A stretch of 64,000 nucleotides of DNA from Symsagittifera roscoffensis (Eukaryota > Xenacoelomorpha > Acoela > Convolutidae): contig NC_087066.1 in the NCBI RefSeq assembly GCF_963678635.1, positions 48,021,129-48,085,128 on the forward strand. The letters run 5' to 3'. Shown here piece after piece: positions 31,287 through 43,600 of this stretch. The notes beneath the pieces were generated by a model that was not told the origin of the DNA, made no database searches, and was given only the letters and a program-made list of their open reading frames with translations. The position numbers and the translations under genes were made by a program. How positions within the stretch are numbered: the first letter of the stretch is position 1; each line of letters opens with the position of its first letter.

Positions 31287-33175
31287 TGTTTTTGATTTTT
31301 TCCGGAACTTATGAAACTTAGATTAAGACCATTTCAGTTGGTTCTAGTTTCCGAAAATGGTTTTCTGGCCTTTTTTCTGATCAAGCAAATCGCAAATTAA
31401 ATGTTCAAATGTCATGCAGATCTCAGAGACTTCCTTTGAAATGCATTATGAAACTTTTATAAATTCTGTGACGTAGGAGAAACATATGACGCTGTTTTTT
31501 GGCCTCGTTAGTTTTTTCAGGCAGGAAATTGAGCACAAGGATTGACTGTTCTTGTTTATTTTATTGGATCAACCTTTGTGAAAAAAATAAAAGGAACATT
31601 AGATTTTTCTTTTGTTTTGAATCCAGATTTTATTTATACAAAAACATTGTTCAGCTTAAAATGCATATATTTTGTAAAACTGTTTTGTTCTCACACGTTT
31701 CCATTGCGCGTTTTTGATCAATGACGCACACGCATTTTTAGATACTTCAATAAATTAAAGTGATTTTAAATGAGACGTTTCTAACACAAAACGAGATTTA
31801 TCTTGTATTCTGTTTGAGCTATAAAATTAAGATAAAATTACGTATATAAGCTTTGGGATTCATTATATTTGGCTCGATTGTTTTGCGTGACTTGAATTGG
31901 CAAATCTTTGAACCTAGACTGACCTTTCTTTCCATACGCCTCACTTCGGTAAGCTGCTTTTCGATTATCCAATGTCAAGTTCAATATAAAGAACAGAATT
32001 CACTCTCTGAGGGCAAATAAGAGTGGTGGTCATTTTGATCACTTTGATGAGCCAAGGTCTCTTATCGTTCGAGTAATCAACTGTACCTAACTTGGTAAGA
32101 CTGCTGTTCAGTTCGATCTCATAAGCTAGCTGAAGCTTTACTTGATCATACCAAGTTAATCCCGCTGCGCTCTTATCGCTGTTTACTTTAGTAATAGAGG
32201 TCCGTTGTTGTTACTTTGGGTTCATCTTTGTCCCTAATTTTCCATCTGAGTGGAAAATTTCAGGTTAGTTTTCTGAACATGCATCTCATTTGTATAATAT
32301 TCAGTAAAAATTGACGCGCTTTTTTTGCACAGACCCTTTGAGGAAGAAAGGAAACAATTAAATGAACCAATAGTTCGAATATTCTACAGAGAGACCTTTT
32401 TTAAATTGTGCTGAGTATAATATCAAAACCACCTTATAGATGGCAATTGAGCAATTGAATTTCAAAAGATGTCTTTGCTCTACAACTTTTTTCTTGGAAT
32501 TTTTGGAAATCTAATAATGGCTTTTCCAAAGTTTATTGTTTGGACCAGTGAAAGTGAAGATGAGCGTTGTATTCGGGAGTGTATCCGTCCCAAATTTGAT
32601 TCACTTAAAATTAAAAACCACAAACAAACATCAGATGGGATGGATAGATAAGTCATAATAAAGCTATTTCATTTTGAATTCGACCAAAAAAATAAAATCT
32701 CTCAAACGATTGCTTTGGTGTCCGAAAAAGTTTGAATTTTTTTTTTGAGTTTTGATATAACAGTGAAAAATTACCCTTGTATTGATTCAATTTAAGCTAA
32801 ATTAGTTCATTTTTCCTATATGGTTTGATCAAGCCATTGATACTTGCTTCTAAGCTAGCGTTCAGTCTAACTGCCACATGCCAAAAAGGCAGCAAAATAA
32901 GAGCAAAAAATTAAACAAGTCTGAAAAAAAGTTTTTTTTTGTCAATTTTTGCTCTGTGGCCTTAAACTTCTGTGCTCTTTGCGCAGCTACCAGCATTTTG
33001 TTTTAGATCATAATATTGCAAAAATAGCCGAGTTATTGAGACTCTGTGTTTTTTGTGCAGCAACCGGCCGTTCTTGTTTTGTTAATTTTTTTTATAGTAT
33101 TTGAAGTTTGAATTGTTAGAAATTAATCTGGCCTGCTATTTGTCGTTATTTGTTTTGTTTTCTTGTTGGGTATTT

Positions 33176-33597
33176 TTCCGAAAAGAATTGTTGCCCTGAG
33201 CTTAAATTTGAAAAAAAGTCACCTGCGATCATTTTTCGTAAAGTTATGGGGGTTTAACGATTGCCATTTTGGCCAATTTGGGACAATTAACGCGCGATAT
33301 GCTTCGCGATATTAACGCGTAAGCAGAGATTTAATCCGTCTTAGAAATTGTTCCAAATTGGTTGAAAGAAGCTTATTTACCATAATTGATTTGTTACAAG
33401 GAGCAAAATCTTTTCTTTTGTAGTTTATATGGCGTGTGGGGGGGATGATTTTCACTGAAAACTTTTCAAATTTTTGAATTTTTTTTCATTTTTTCTTTTT
33501 TTTAAATTTCTCAATGATGTTTATGTTATTACTGCTTCATAAACCTTAAAAGCCAGTCGGAACAATCAGGGCTTTGCGTTGATACAAGCAGTCTTGT
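33176..33597 (+). mobile_element. Second copy of the hairpin-ended family
   Basis: Shares GCCCTGAGCTTAAATTTGAA, the GACAATTAACGCGCGATAT block, CAAATTGGTTGAAAGAAGC and the end block ATTACTGCTTCATAAACC...CAAGCAGTCTTG with the other copies. The terminal hairpin is damaged (TTGCGTTGA). It carries a middle part that the 30.7-kb copy lacks, so that copy is internally deleted. Confidence 0.75.
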
Positions 33598-33949
33598 TAT
33601 TGATAAATAATTAAACGTTAAAATATTCCTTCATTGTAGAGAGATTCGATACTAGCTACCATAGGGAAAGTGTAAAGCCTCGTATCAGCTGATGTTCATG
33701 AAACGATTTGATACTTATAGTACAAATGATGAGCATATCAATGCTTCAGAACAGATTTTTCTATCAAGCAATCTGCTATTGGTTCCTGATCGAGCATGTT
33801 TTGAATATTCAAAGAGCTTTAAGCTCTTAATTGGTCTCAAAAAATCAGAACATATTTCATAAACACGGAGACAATTTGATAGATTTTTTTAATAAAGAAA
33901 TAATACAAAATTTCAGTTTTCGTTTTTTTTATTACATTGAACTTGTTAT

Positions 33950-34032
33950 TGTTATCTACATTATTACTGCTCCATAAAATTTAAAAGGCAGTGGGAAAAT
34001 TCAGGGCTTTGCCCTGATACAAGCAGTTTTGT
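33950..34032 (+). mobile_element. End fragment of the hairpin family
   Basis: ATTACTGCTCCATAAAATTT, then TCAGGGCTTTGCCCTGATAC and AAGCAGTTTTG. Only the hairpin end is left. Confidence 0.7.
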
Positions 34033-34369
34033 TCATTTTTAAGCTGCTTTTTCTGAATTCCATAGTTCAGAGGAGTTCGGAAAAAAACACTGATATGAGT
34101 TTGAGGTTTCTTTTCAATTGGTATTGAAACAAACGAATTGAACTTTTCCATTCCAGAGTTATTGTTCGGTTTTTCAAAGACAATAAGGAATATATAAACT
34201 CGGGGTTGTTTATTTGTTCAGACCAAATTTGAAAAGAGATTTTGCGCTGGGGGTTGATCGATAGGTAGGGTTTTTCGAGATAGGTTCGCATTCACGAATA
34301 TACTAATCAGGTTTTCCGTTCCCTCTGGAACGAGTCAATTCTAAACTGCTCGTTATATACTTTATTGCT

Positions 34370-34590
34370 GAAAAAATTATTCCACAAAAATTATTCCAAA
34401 TAGAATTGAGGCAAGCTAATTAGTCTTATTTATTCCATACACGACTAGAAATTAATACTTGAAAATTTGATTTTATCAGCCTAAAACTCATAGTTTTTTC
34501 GATATTTCATTGACCGAAAACTATTAGAGGTCAATTAAGGGACAGTCGGAGCATTGAGAGCTTTGCTCTGATACCAGCAGTCTTGTTGAA
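34370..34590 (+). mobile_element. Diverged copy of the hairpin family
   Basis: Ends GGGACAGTCGGAGCATT, GAGAGCTTTGCTCTGATACC and AGCAGTCTTG. The hairpin is kept as AGAGC...GCTCT although the bases changed, which is suggestive of compensated pairing. The same AATTAAGGGACAGTCG block recurs near 36,615. Confidence 0.6.
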
Positions 34591-34887
34591 TATTGAAAGA
34601 CAATCAATCAACAATTTGCTATTTTAGAAATTTCTGACCAATTTTAAACAGAACCGCTTGTATCAGACAAAGTCCTGAATGTTTTAACTGCTTTTTGACA
34701 ATTATGGACTATTTTTGCTTCAAAAAACGAAGAAAAAAATTATAAAGTGATACATTTGCATAAATCAAAGTTTTTATAAGACCAAAAAGCATGCCTCATT
34801 TCAATTTGAATAATTTCTCAGACGAATAAGATCTCCGCTCACACATCTTAAAAAAAACCCATAACTGCGCAAAAAAAGATCACAGAG

Positions 34888-35109
34888 AAAATATGTTTTT
34901 AATTTTGAGCTCAAAGCAACAATACCTTTTGAATGATTTTTCAAAAAAAACTGATTCGTTTAAAACCGAAATTTGTCTAGAGAGAAAACATGTTTTGAGA
35001 ATTATATTTTTAGTTACGAACTCAAGGCAACAATACTTTTCGAATGATATTTCAAAAAAAGTAACAAAATTGGCTAGTTTAAAAGTCAAAATTTGTCAAG
35101 AAAAGGTTT
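34888..35109. repeat. 111-bp internal tandem duplication in a family relic
   Basis: Two copies 111 bp apart of GAGCTCAAAGCAACAATACC / GAACTCAAGGCAACAATACT plus GAATGATTTTTC. The block itself matches the inner part of the hairpin-ended family (compare 39,780-39,860 read the same way). Confidence 0.7.
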
Positions 35110-36182
35110 TAACTTGTTTTGAGTTTTACGGAGAGAGCGGATGAGGAGGTTTTGAGAACTTAACGAGTTGGTTAAATAAAATCAAAGAAAAATTGAGAAA
35201 GAAAAAGTTGAAGTGGAAGACTTACTTAATCTGACCGTCAGTTTTTTGGACCAGTTTCGAATACTTTAATTAGAATCCGAGTTATTGCTGAATTGTTTTC
35301 AAGGTGATAATCAGTTGTTTTCTTCGAGGTAGTCCGAATTGACTGTGAAAAAAGACCCTGTGCCAAGTTCACTTCCACTTTCTAATGTGGTCGGTACAAT
35401 AACAGAAAATAATAGATTTAAAAATGTATATCAGAACTCTGTTATTTTTTGAGAGGAAGGGCTGAAGATAAGCTTCGAGAATTACGTTTTTTTAGATAAA
35501 TTAATGCTCGAAAAGAAAAATGCGCTCTGACTGTTGTTTTTTCAGTAATTTTTCAACATTTAAATGACACTTAGAGATTTTTTATTGCTATTCAGATCAT
35601 TACAAAATGTGTTTGACCTTGGTTTATCACACGAACATATTTAAACTTGAAAAAACATGCAATTGAAAAGTTCACTTTCACTCTGGTGAAAACAAGAGGA
35701 TTAAAAAATTAAGGTATGGTCACTTTGTAATAAAAAGAACAATTTTTTTTGTTCATTATGATCAAGTGCAATCCTCGAAAAAAAGCGGAAAAGAAAGATT
35801 TTTTTGGTTTTTATATTTGGTAGCAAATTTTTCAGACGTAGCTCAAAAAATAAAAATTTTATTATGATTTTTTAAGAGAAGTTTTGATTTTTTCAAAGGC
35901 ATAGATATCTGCTGGAACAGAAAAAGTCGAAAAAGGGTTCTTGATTTTGAGTAGAAACAGTCAGAACGTTTTTGTTTATTCTGTCTTCCTATTTGATAGA
36001 TAGCCATTTAATTTGAACTCGAATAAAACTGCTCGTATGTGGGTGAAGCTTTGATTCGTCCGACTGCCCTTCAACGTCAATTAAAAAACTTTCAATTTAA
36101 TAAAATATTGATGACGCTTTGAAAAAAGATGAGGGAAAACATGGTTAGGATTTTCTTTGCCATATCCCAGACATTATTGTTC

Positions 36183-36660
36183 CGACTTTCGAAGAAAACC
36201 GAATTTTTATGTTCGGTGTGTTTTTTATTCAGTCAGATTTTGCCGACTGAAATAACAGTTTTCAATAAAAAATTTTATTCATCATTGAAGATATTGAATT
36301 TCTGAGTTCAAATTTAAAAAGATATTTTAACTCCGATTATTTTTTTTAAAGTTCTGGGAGATTGAAAATTTCCAAATTGGCCATGTTCTGTACTAAATCA
36401 TGCGCGCTTTGAAGAATTAATTTATATTGCTGATAGCGTAACGCAAATTATTTATGCGTGGCGAGTTATCCCGCACAACTAAACCGTTCCAAATTGAATT
36501 GAGGCTAGCTAATTGGTCATATTAATTTCGTACGGCTCAACATTTCACACTTTGATATTGTCCAACATTTATAGTTTTTCAACTTTTTCTTTCCCAAAAA
36601 CTATTCGATTGGAATTAAGGGACAGTCGAACATTCAGTACTTGTGTGTAGTATAAAGTGT
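36183..36660 (+). mobile_element. Diverged full-length-like copy of the hairpin family
   Basis: Begins TGTTCCGACTTTCGAAG, continues with the CAAATTGGCCATG and AACCGTTCCAAATTGAATTG blocks and ends AAGGGACAGTCGAACATTCA. Both hairpins are degraded. An opposite-orientation end fragment lies just upstream at about 36,025-36,085. Confidence 0.6.
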
Positions 36661-37099
36661 TGTAAGCGTCCAGAAATTTGTTACCCAGAACAAGTGGCTC
36701 GCCTCAACTCAATTTGGAACAATTTATGAGCCAGATTAGGTTGCCATTTAGCCTTTAATAGCACGAAAAGTTTCCATAAGTTGACAAACATAACCACATG
36801 TGAAATACTAGCTCACTGAATTTATGGTGATTGCGTTTATAATACATTTGCTTGTCCGCAATGAAATTACTTAAAATCAAGATAAATTGGTTTCGAATGG
36901 TGCAAGGAAAAGGTTTTCGTTGCTTGTTCACAGTTGTCATCCTGTGTTTTTATCTTCAAACATCTCATATTCTTCGAAATAATATGCAAGTGGTGTCGAA
37001 TTTCTAATATCATAGGAGTCAGTTATGCGCGATGAAAGCCCCAGTTAACAGCGTGTGAATATTTAGAATGCCATTCCAATTGTGTAACCGTCCTCAACG

Positions 37100-38610
37100 C
37101 CGAGGGATCGCCATTTGGATCTTGTGCCTCTGATGCAAATGTTGGTTGCCCTTAGAATAGCGAATGAAATTCTACATCTCACCCAGCAACATGACACGAC
37201 TATATGGGCGGTCCCATTTTGATGCCAGACCATCTGCTAGTCGTTTGAGGAAAAATGTGAACTCTGGTGCCAAAACACCATCTATTGAAGTGACAAGTGG
37301 AGTGAACGACATGTGCTTTTCTTCACAAGCTGGTCCATACTTATTTTTCTTCTCAATCTCTGCAGTTTTCAGTACATTCATGGGGTTGCGGTTTTGGTAA
37401 GACGGAGCGTCAGTGTCTGTAACACGGATGTCGAACGACGCAGCCGACTGTCTATCCCAAACCCCACGAGCTGAAAGATCTGCAATTAGTGCCGGGGTTC
37501 CATTTTCTACATCTGGTTCTTGTACGAAAGGTTCTCTTTTCACATCCTTCCACAAAATTGAAGCAAGATCGCCCACTGCGTCTCTTATTTCGTTGTGTCG
37601 TAGTGTTACCAGTCCGCCCTTCTTGCAAGAAAGTGCATGCTGTAAGTCAAAATCTTGTTGACATCCATCGCATCTCGAGAAAGAACGTTTGAGTGGTTTT
37701 CTGTACCTGACACATAGAGCGTCTCTGAACTCTGTGGCTGACAAATCAAAATTATCTTTCAACAAGGGCAGCGAAGTTAGCCACAAGGAACAGTTGTTGT
37801 CGATTATTCTCCGGATCAATCGTTTCTGATCTGCTGGTAAAACTGCAGGCAATTCATCGAGTTTATCTTTGTCCACATCATTTTGTTTCTCCTCGTGGTT
37901 TTTTCTTGCTTCTCTCATCTTTGTTTTGTGTAGAGTTTGGTCGAAATCATCTTGGAGAAGGATCGAACTCACGAGACAGTCGGTTGCTTCACGTGAAGTG
38001 GAAAATGGTAGTTCGGCACCTTCTATTGGATTTCGCACACCTAGTCCCCCTCTTTTGACAGGAAGTGAATACAAAACACGATCTGAGTGTGTGACACTAG
38101 AAATTCCTAGTAAGCTTGGCAAAAATTTTTCCTCCAAGATCTTCTCGAGAGGAGCAAACAACTGCGACGTATCTTTGACTACTCTCTGGACAAAGTTCCA
38201 TTCGCATTGCAGTGATCTTGTTAATCCAACTAAAGCAGCTTGAGGTTCTTTTTCTGCCACTTTGGACAACTCGCCAAGACAATCCAACCATTCTTGGACC
38301 TTTTTTAAAGTGAAACGAATTTTGCCTTCATCAGAGCCAATAAATCCGCCCAAATATCTTCTACCTTCAACTATTCTGATGCCGAACCTGTCAAACAATT
38401 GATGAGCTTTTTCAACAAAGTTCGGGTGAACAACCAAATAACTTTTGCTTGGCTCGGGGTAATAGCCATACTTCGGGCCGTTTTCAGTCAAAGATGACAA
38501 CCATTCAACCAGGTTTTCTAGTGCGCCGAGAGCTCCCGAATCATCTGCATACCATGTTTGTAAATACTTATCTCGGTCTTTGAGTGATTCTATGATTTTA
38601 TATGCTCTTT
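37100..38610 (-). pseudogene. 5'-truncated reverse-transcriptase element fragment
   Basis: A minus-strand frame open from about 38610 to 37172. It starts inside an RT palm domain (WYADDSGAL, the YADD catalytic box, near 38,555), continues through thumb-like sequence (YYPEPSKS, GGLGVRNP) and then a zinc-binding motif CDGCQQDF...HALSC (C-x2-C-x7-H-x4-C). The last part, with DIRVTD and AEIEKKNKY, has the spacing of a PD-(D/E)XK nuclease. This domain order suits a non-LTR-type element with a restriction-like endonuclease, and similar proteins are dispersed in many animal genomes (from memory, not checked). It is broken: the 5' half is missing and the frame is shifted near 37,175, after which the family-like C-terminus continues in another frame to about 37,070-37,100. 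Confidence 0.75.
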
Positions 38611-38710
38611 TTTTTTCGAAAAAGTTGAGATTTAAAATTTTCAGTCAAAAGACTAGTTTTAAAGTCAAAATTTGTTTCTAGAAAGAAAACGCCGAGCTTA
38701 AATATTCCGC

Positions 38711-38745
38711 CGCCTTTATCAAAATAATTTTGATAAAGGCTGCGG
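38711..38745. repeat. Near-perfect 27-nt palindrome
   Basis: CCTTTATCAAAAT-A-ATTTTGATAAAGG, flanked by CCGC and GCGG. It sits where the hairpin family normally has its ACTTTCG/CGAAAGT hairpin (after AAATATTCCG), so it is probably a variant of the same terminus. Confidence 0.75.
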
Positions 38746-38776
38746 AAATTTTAAGATTTGATTCTTCACGCAAGGA

Positions 38777-38871
38777 TATACACTATTCACAGTGCCGTTT
38801 TTGAGTAACTATTTTTTCCAAATGATTCGGGACAATTAATTACTCAACAATGGCACTACAAAAAGTGTATA
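38777..38871. repeat. 95-bp small foldback
   Basis: TATACACT..CAGTGCC..TTGAGTAA pairs with TTACTCAA..GGCACT..AGTGTATA around a 32-base AT-rich centre. A tiny MITE or relic with no obvious target duplication. Confidence 0.65.
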
Positions 38872-39397
38872 CCACTGCTTTGTAATCAATAAAAGTTTGT
38901 CTTCACGCCATTGAATTTTTTTTCCTGTGAAACATTCTTTTTAGCTCAGATCGAGTTCGTTCAAGTTAGATGTACGCCTTAACTACGGAGCATTTATATA
39001 ATGAGGTTTTGGAGTATAATTTTGTTTCTTCAATTTCATAATTTTTGTTCATAAGCGGGAATTTTTTTTACTGTTATTATATGGTGGAAAAAAAATTTTA
39101 GGAAAAAAAATTGGTAAATTAGTTCAAGTTTGCGAGAGCAAAAACAACTAATGCAACAGCAGCCATAACTTTTGTATTTTGAAGCATGATTAGCCAAATG
39201 CTGTGTAAGAGTCAAAGAATGGTTCAATCAAAATTACCATTATATGAAATTTGAGAAAAAACTTTGTTGCCTTACTTTCGCAGGGTCGTGAAATTTGTTT
39301 CCTCAGAAATAATAGTTGAAAATTAAAAAACCACTTGGACTAAGAAAGTGACAAAATGTCACCCACTTATGGTAGAAACAAAAACAAAAAACGACTG

Positions 39398-39930
39398 CTC
39401 GTATCAGGGCAAAGCCCTGAATGTTCCGACTGCCTTTTAAGGTATATGAAGCAGTAATAACCTGTAAAAATTAAATGTAATAAGTAAAGAAAATTAAAAA
39501 AAAAATTTTCTAAAATTTGAAATTTTTTATGAAAATCATCCCCACACACGCCATATAAAGTAGAAAAGGATAATTTGGGTCCTTGTAACAAATGAATTCT
39601 GGCAAATAAGCTTCTTTCAACCAATTTGGAACGATTTCTAAGACGGATTAAATCTCCGCTGACACGTTAATAGCGCAAAATATATCGCGCGTTATTTGTC
39701 GCAAATTGGTCAAAATGGCCAAAATGGCTATCTTTAAACCCTCATAACTTTACGAAAAATGATCACAGGTGAAATATCCTTTCAAATTTAAGCTCAGGAC
39801 AACAATACCTTTTGAATGATAAAAAAATCTGCCAAAAATGGCTAATTAAAAGTCGAAATTTGTCTGAAGAAAAAAAATCCACCCCGAGCACAAATATTCC
39901 GTTACTTTCGTATCGAAAGTCGGAACAAAA
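39398..39930 (-). mobile_element. Long copy of the hairpin-ended family
   Basis: Opposite orientation to the 30.7-kb copy and the best-preserved one: both hairpins TCAGGGC-AAA-GCCCTGA and ACTTTCG-TAT-CGAAAGT are intact. The middle holds CCACACGCCATATAAA, CCAATTTGGAACG and CGCGCGTTAT blocks. About 530 bp, so full-length copies exceed the 359-bp one. Confidence 0.8.
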
Positions 39931-40486
39931 ACTGTTCTCATTTAAATTTCACAGGTTTAGCTGATGCATTTTTTTCAGCTGATAAATCCAGTTTTAATTT
40001 TTTTGTCGTTTTGAAATCAATTTATTAACCAATTTGGGGTTTCTTTTGAGAAAATATCTTAACCTATGTAAATTAAACTAGCGTTTTTTTAATGTTTCTT
40101 TTTCGTTGCACTTTGAAAGATGTATGATATTGTATCCTCAACTAATGCACTTAAATTGTTCAATCAAGCAATAAAAATGCCGGATTGACTCAAACGAACC
40201 ATCTTTATAGCGAATTATTTGCTTGTTTATTCACACTGTAAATGTTTTTCTTCATGCCTGCGAGAATTCTTCAGTTAAACGGTTTCAGCAATTTCAGCTC
40301 GTGCTTTTTTGTTTGCTGAAACACAAGCGGCTAAAAGCCAATATTTCTAACTTACCAGCGTAGTTAATTGGCTTTACAAATACACTTTCCAATTGAACGG
40401 AAAATGCAGAGAAAAGTGGCTTAAGTGAGTTTTTTTATATTATTCTTGTTATTAGACTGTGAAATGTTAAAACTCATTTTTTTCAG

Positions 40487-40634
40487 CATCCTAAGTGTAG
40501 AAAACATCACTCTACTTCATTTGGTGGAATAATCTTTAGCCGCGATATACCAAGCAATACTTCAAAACTCAGGACAGCACAACCAATTATGAATTTGATA
40601 GGAGCAGCGCACAACTTCACGCTAAATCATCGCA
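40487..40634 (+). CDS. ELOVL exon 1 (5' UTR plus first 15 codons)
   Basis: Acceptor TTTTTTTCAG before 40487, coding from the ATG at 40589 ([15 protein letters not shown]), donor CGCA|GTAAGT, phase 1. The ATG gives an N-terminus of normal ELOVL length. Confidence 0.75.
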
Positions 40635-43600
40635 GTAAGTCTTAAAGGCGCTAGTTTTGCTAAAACTTTTCTGGAAACGTTTTTCATAAGTAGAACGTTT
40701 TTTTTTGTTTCTTGGGATTTAAAAAAATTTTCAATTTCAGGTGAATTGAGCAAGGATTTTTTCCTGCTAGGAGACGTGAGGTCTATAGCCTTTTGTGTAG
40801 TGGCCTATTTGTACATGTGTTTCTATGGACCTCGATGGATGCAGTCGCGGAAAGAGATGCACATCAAACCCATTATGCAGGCTTACAACATCTTAATGAT
40901 TGGGATTAACGCTTATATTGGATATGAGGTTCTTATAGGAAAAAATATTATGTTTTTTTTGGTAATCTCAAAGTTCTTCACATGAAATTTTTCAGCTCCT
41001 CTCCACTATATCGGGATGCAACTGGCTTTGTGAGCCTGGAGATTTTGCCGTGACCCCTAGAAATACACGGGTTAGTTAGAATTTATTGATCTACTTCTAC
41101 CTTCATCAACTGTAACCTGCTTGAAACTTCATGCGCCGTAAACAAACATTAAATAAGACTGCTGGTATCAGGGCGAAGCCCTGAATGTTCCGACTATTTT
41201 TAAGGTTTATGGAGCAGTAATAACATTTAAAAAAAATTATTGTATTAAAATAAAATGAAATTTTTTTTCCTAAAGTTTGAAATTTTTTATGAAAATCATC
41301 CCCCCACACGCCATATAAACTACAAAAGGATAGTTTTCGCTCCTTGTAAATATCAATTATGGCAAATAAGCCTATTTCAACCAATTTGGAACAATTTCTA
41401 AGACGGATTAAATTTCCGCTTACGGGTTAAGAGCGCGAAATATACCGCGCGTTAATTGTCCCAAATTGCCCAAAATTTTACAAAGTCGATTTAAAAGTCT
41501 ACAAAGTCGATTTAAATGTCTAAAAAGACTCACTAAAATCCATCCGAATCTAACTTAAATCTATTTTAAATCGATTTAAATCAATCTTTCTTGAAACTTT
41601 TGGACTGATTTAAGCGTCTTAAAAATTGATCTAAATCGATTTGGATGGATTTTCAGACTCACCAATATTTTTGCTAACACAGCAAAAAAACATACTCTTC
41701 AGAAAAAAAAATTGAAACACAGATGTTATAGAATTCAAAAAATTGATAATCATAAATCAGATTTTAAGCTCGAAACTATGCAATGAAATCATAGAAAATT
41801 ATGAATGTAAATCAGATTTTGAGCCAAAACTTATGAAACGAATCATGAAAAGGGTCCATATAGATCAGTTTTTGAACTCCAAATATTCAAGGAAATAAAA
41901 AAATTTTATCGGTATTTTGATCTTTTTATTTGGTTTTTTATACTACAATACGCTATGGATGTAAAATAAAAAATGATAAGCAATGAATAAATACAATAAA
42001 ATTTTGAAACATGAAACTCGAATAAAAAATCAATTTAAATCGATATAAATCCGTTTTGATCCCCTTAAAAGCAAAATTGAATTAAGACTGGAAAAATGGA
42101 TTTAAGTCGATTTACAATCAACTGGGATCAATTTTTGTAGCCTGGATTTACGATCAATTAAAATCGATTTTAAATCGATCCAAATCAATTTTTTTTATTT
42201 AATCTTCGTACTTTTTCATAATAAAATCGATCCAATTTTATTCAACATAATTTTTTCATACCAAAGTCGATCCTAATCCATTTTTGTCAGTGCGGGAACA
42301 TATTTGTAATTCACATCTAATCTAGTAAAACCCCTCTTTATGCCAGAAAATTGATGCTCATGTGAGGTGGTTGGAGGTGGAAAAAGAGCCCAAGCGGCTA
42401 GAAAGGTCTAAAAATGATTTAAAGCTTTCGGTTCACGCATATTTGGTCATCATGTTATTTTCCATCTTTCCCACATTTGAATTTCAAATTTTAGTTTTTA
42501 TTTTTACGTGGTCATCATGTAATGAAACTTTGCAGTGTTAAAAAACTAACTACTCTGAACAAATTTGTTCTGCATACCTTACACAGTGAGATCACGCATT
42601 CAGCCATAGTAACACGTAAAACAACTAAAAATAATTGAAAAACTGACATGTGGGGAAAACTGGAAAAAAGCCGATTTGTCATTCCTTTTGGTAAGCAAAC
42701 TCTTGCATCAGTTTTGCTAAATAGTTTCCTTGGAAAAACTTTCAAATTTGCAATGTTTCGTTACCGAACAATGGGGATATAGCTCAGTGGAAGAGCATTC
42801 GACTGCAGATCGAGAGGTCCTCGGTTCGAACCCGGGTGTCACCTTTTTAAAAACACTTTATCTAACTTGGTTTTTTGAGCTACGGTCAAAATAAACTGAA
42901 ACTTTTTGCTGCATTAGTCGAGTGTTTTCGGCCCCCAGTTAATTAAGAGTATTTTTATATAGGTCTTGTTTATTTTTTTTTGTTTTTTTTTCAGGAAAAA
43001 GCCCCTTCAAATTTGTTCATATTATTTTTGATTTTTCGCGGTTTGGCTTGTGATTTGTTTGTAAATTTAGTGCATTTCTATTGTTAAACTCCATTACCGA
43101 ACTGCAAAATTGTGAAGGTGACGAAAAACGTGATCGACCTCTAATTTCGAAAACGGAAAATAATTATCAGGTTTCCCAGCGAAACAAAAGTTGACCCAGT
43201 TTTCTCGAATTGGGTTGATTTTAAGATGAAAGTGTCCATCATAATTTGTTCTGCAAATTCAAAGAGCTTTAATTCCATCTATTTTTTTCTTCGAAGTTCA
43301 AAAATTGAAGATTAAAAAAAATCGCTTTTTTTCAGTTTCTTTGCGTTCATTACTCTTTTCCAACTTTCAGTTGGCTACGTATAATTACTTTCCGAATATA
43401 TGCACAAAAATACACCTGGGAGAAAGAACGTCAAAACCGTTAAGGCCGTCGAGTGACTTCTCAGGAGCAAAGATTGATTTTTTTTCCAATTTTGCACGCC
43501 TCACACAGCTTGTCAAAGAAACAAATTTCGTGTTACTAAATGTAATCACAGAAAAAAAATTCCAAAATCTATTGCTGTTAATACTGAAAAAAGATGCAAA

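Larger units (their letters stand above)
26067..40486. other. Repeat-rich intergenic region
   Basis: About 14.4 kb between the desaturase stop and the first well-supported ELOVL exon, with no intact gene. It holds a hAT MITE, a large foldback, repeated relics of a hairpin-ended family from about 30.7 to 39.9 kb, an RT fragment and two small foldbacks. The stretches 27,270-29,240 and 31,290-33,170 are AT-rich with nothing recognisable. Confidence 0.7.

Noticed and set aside
41477-42290. AATCGATTT-rich stretch as a replication origin or scaffold-attachment region
   Set aside because: AT-rich repeats alone do not support that; kept only as a repeat.
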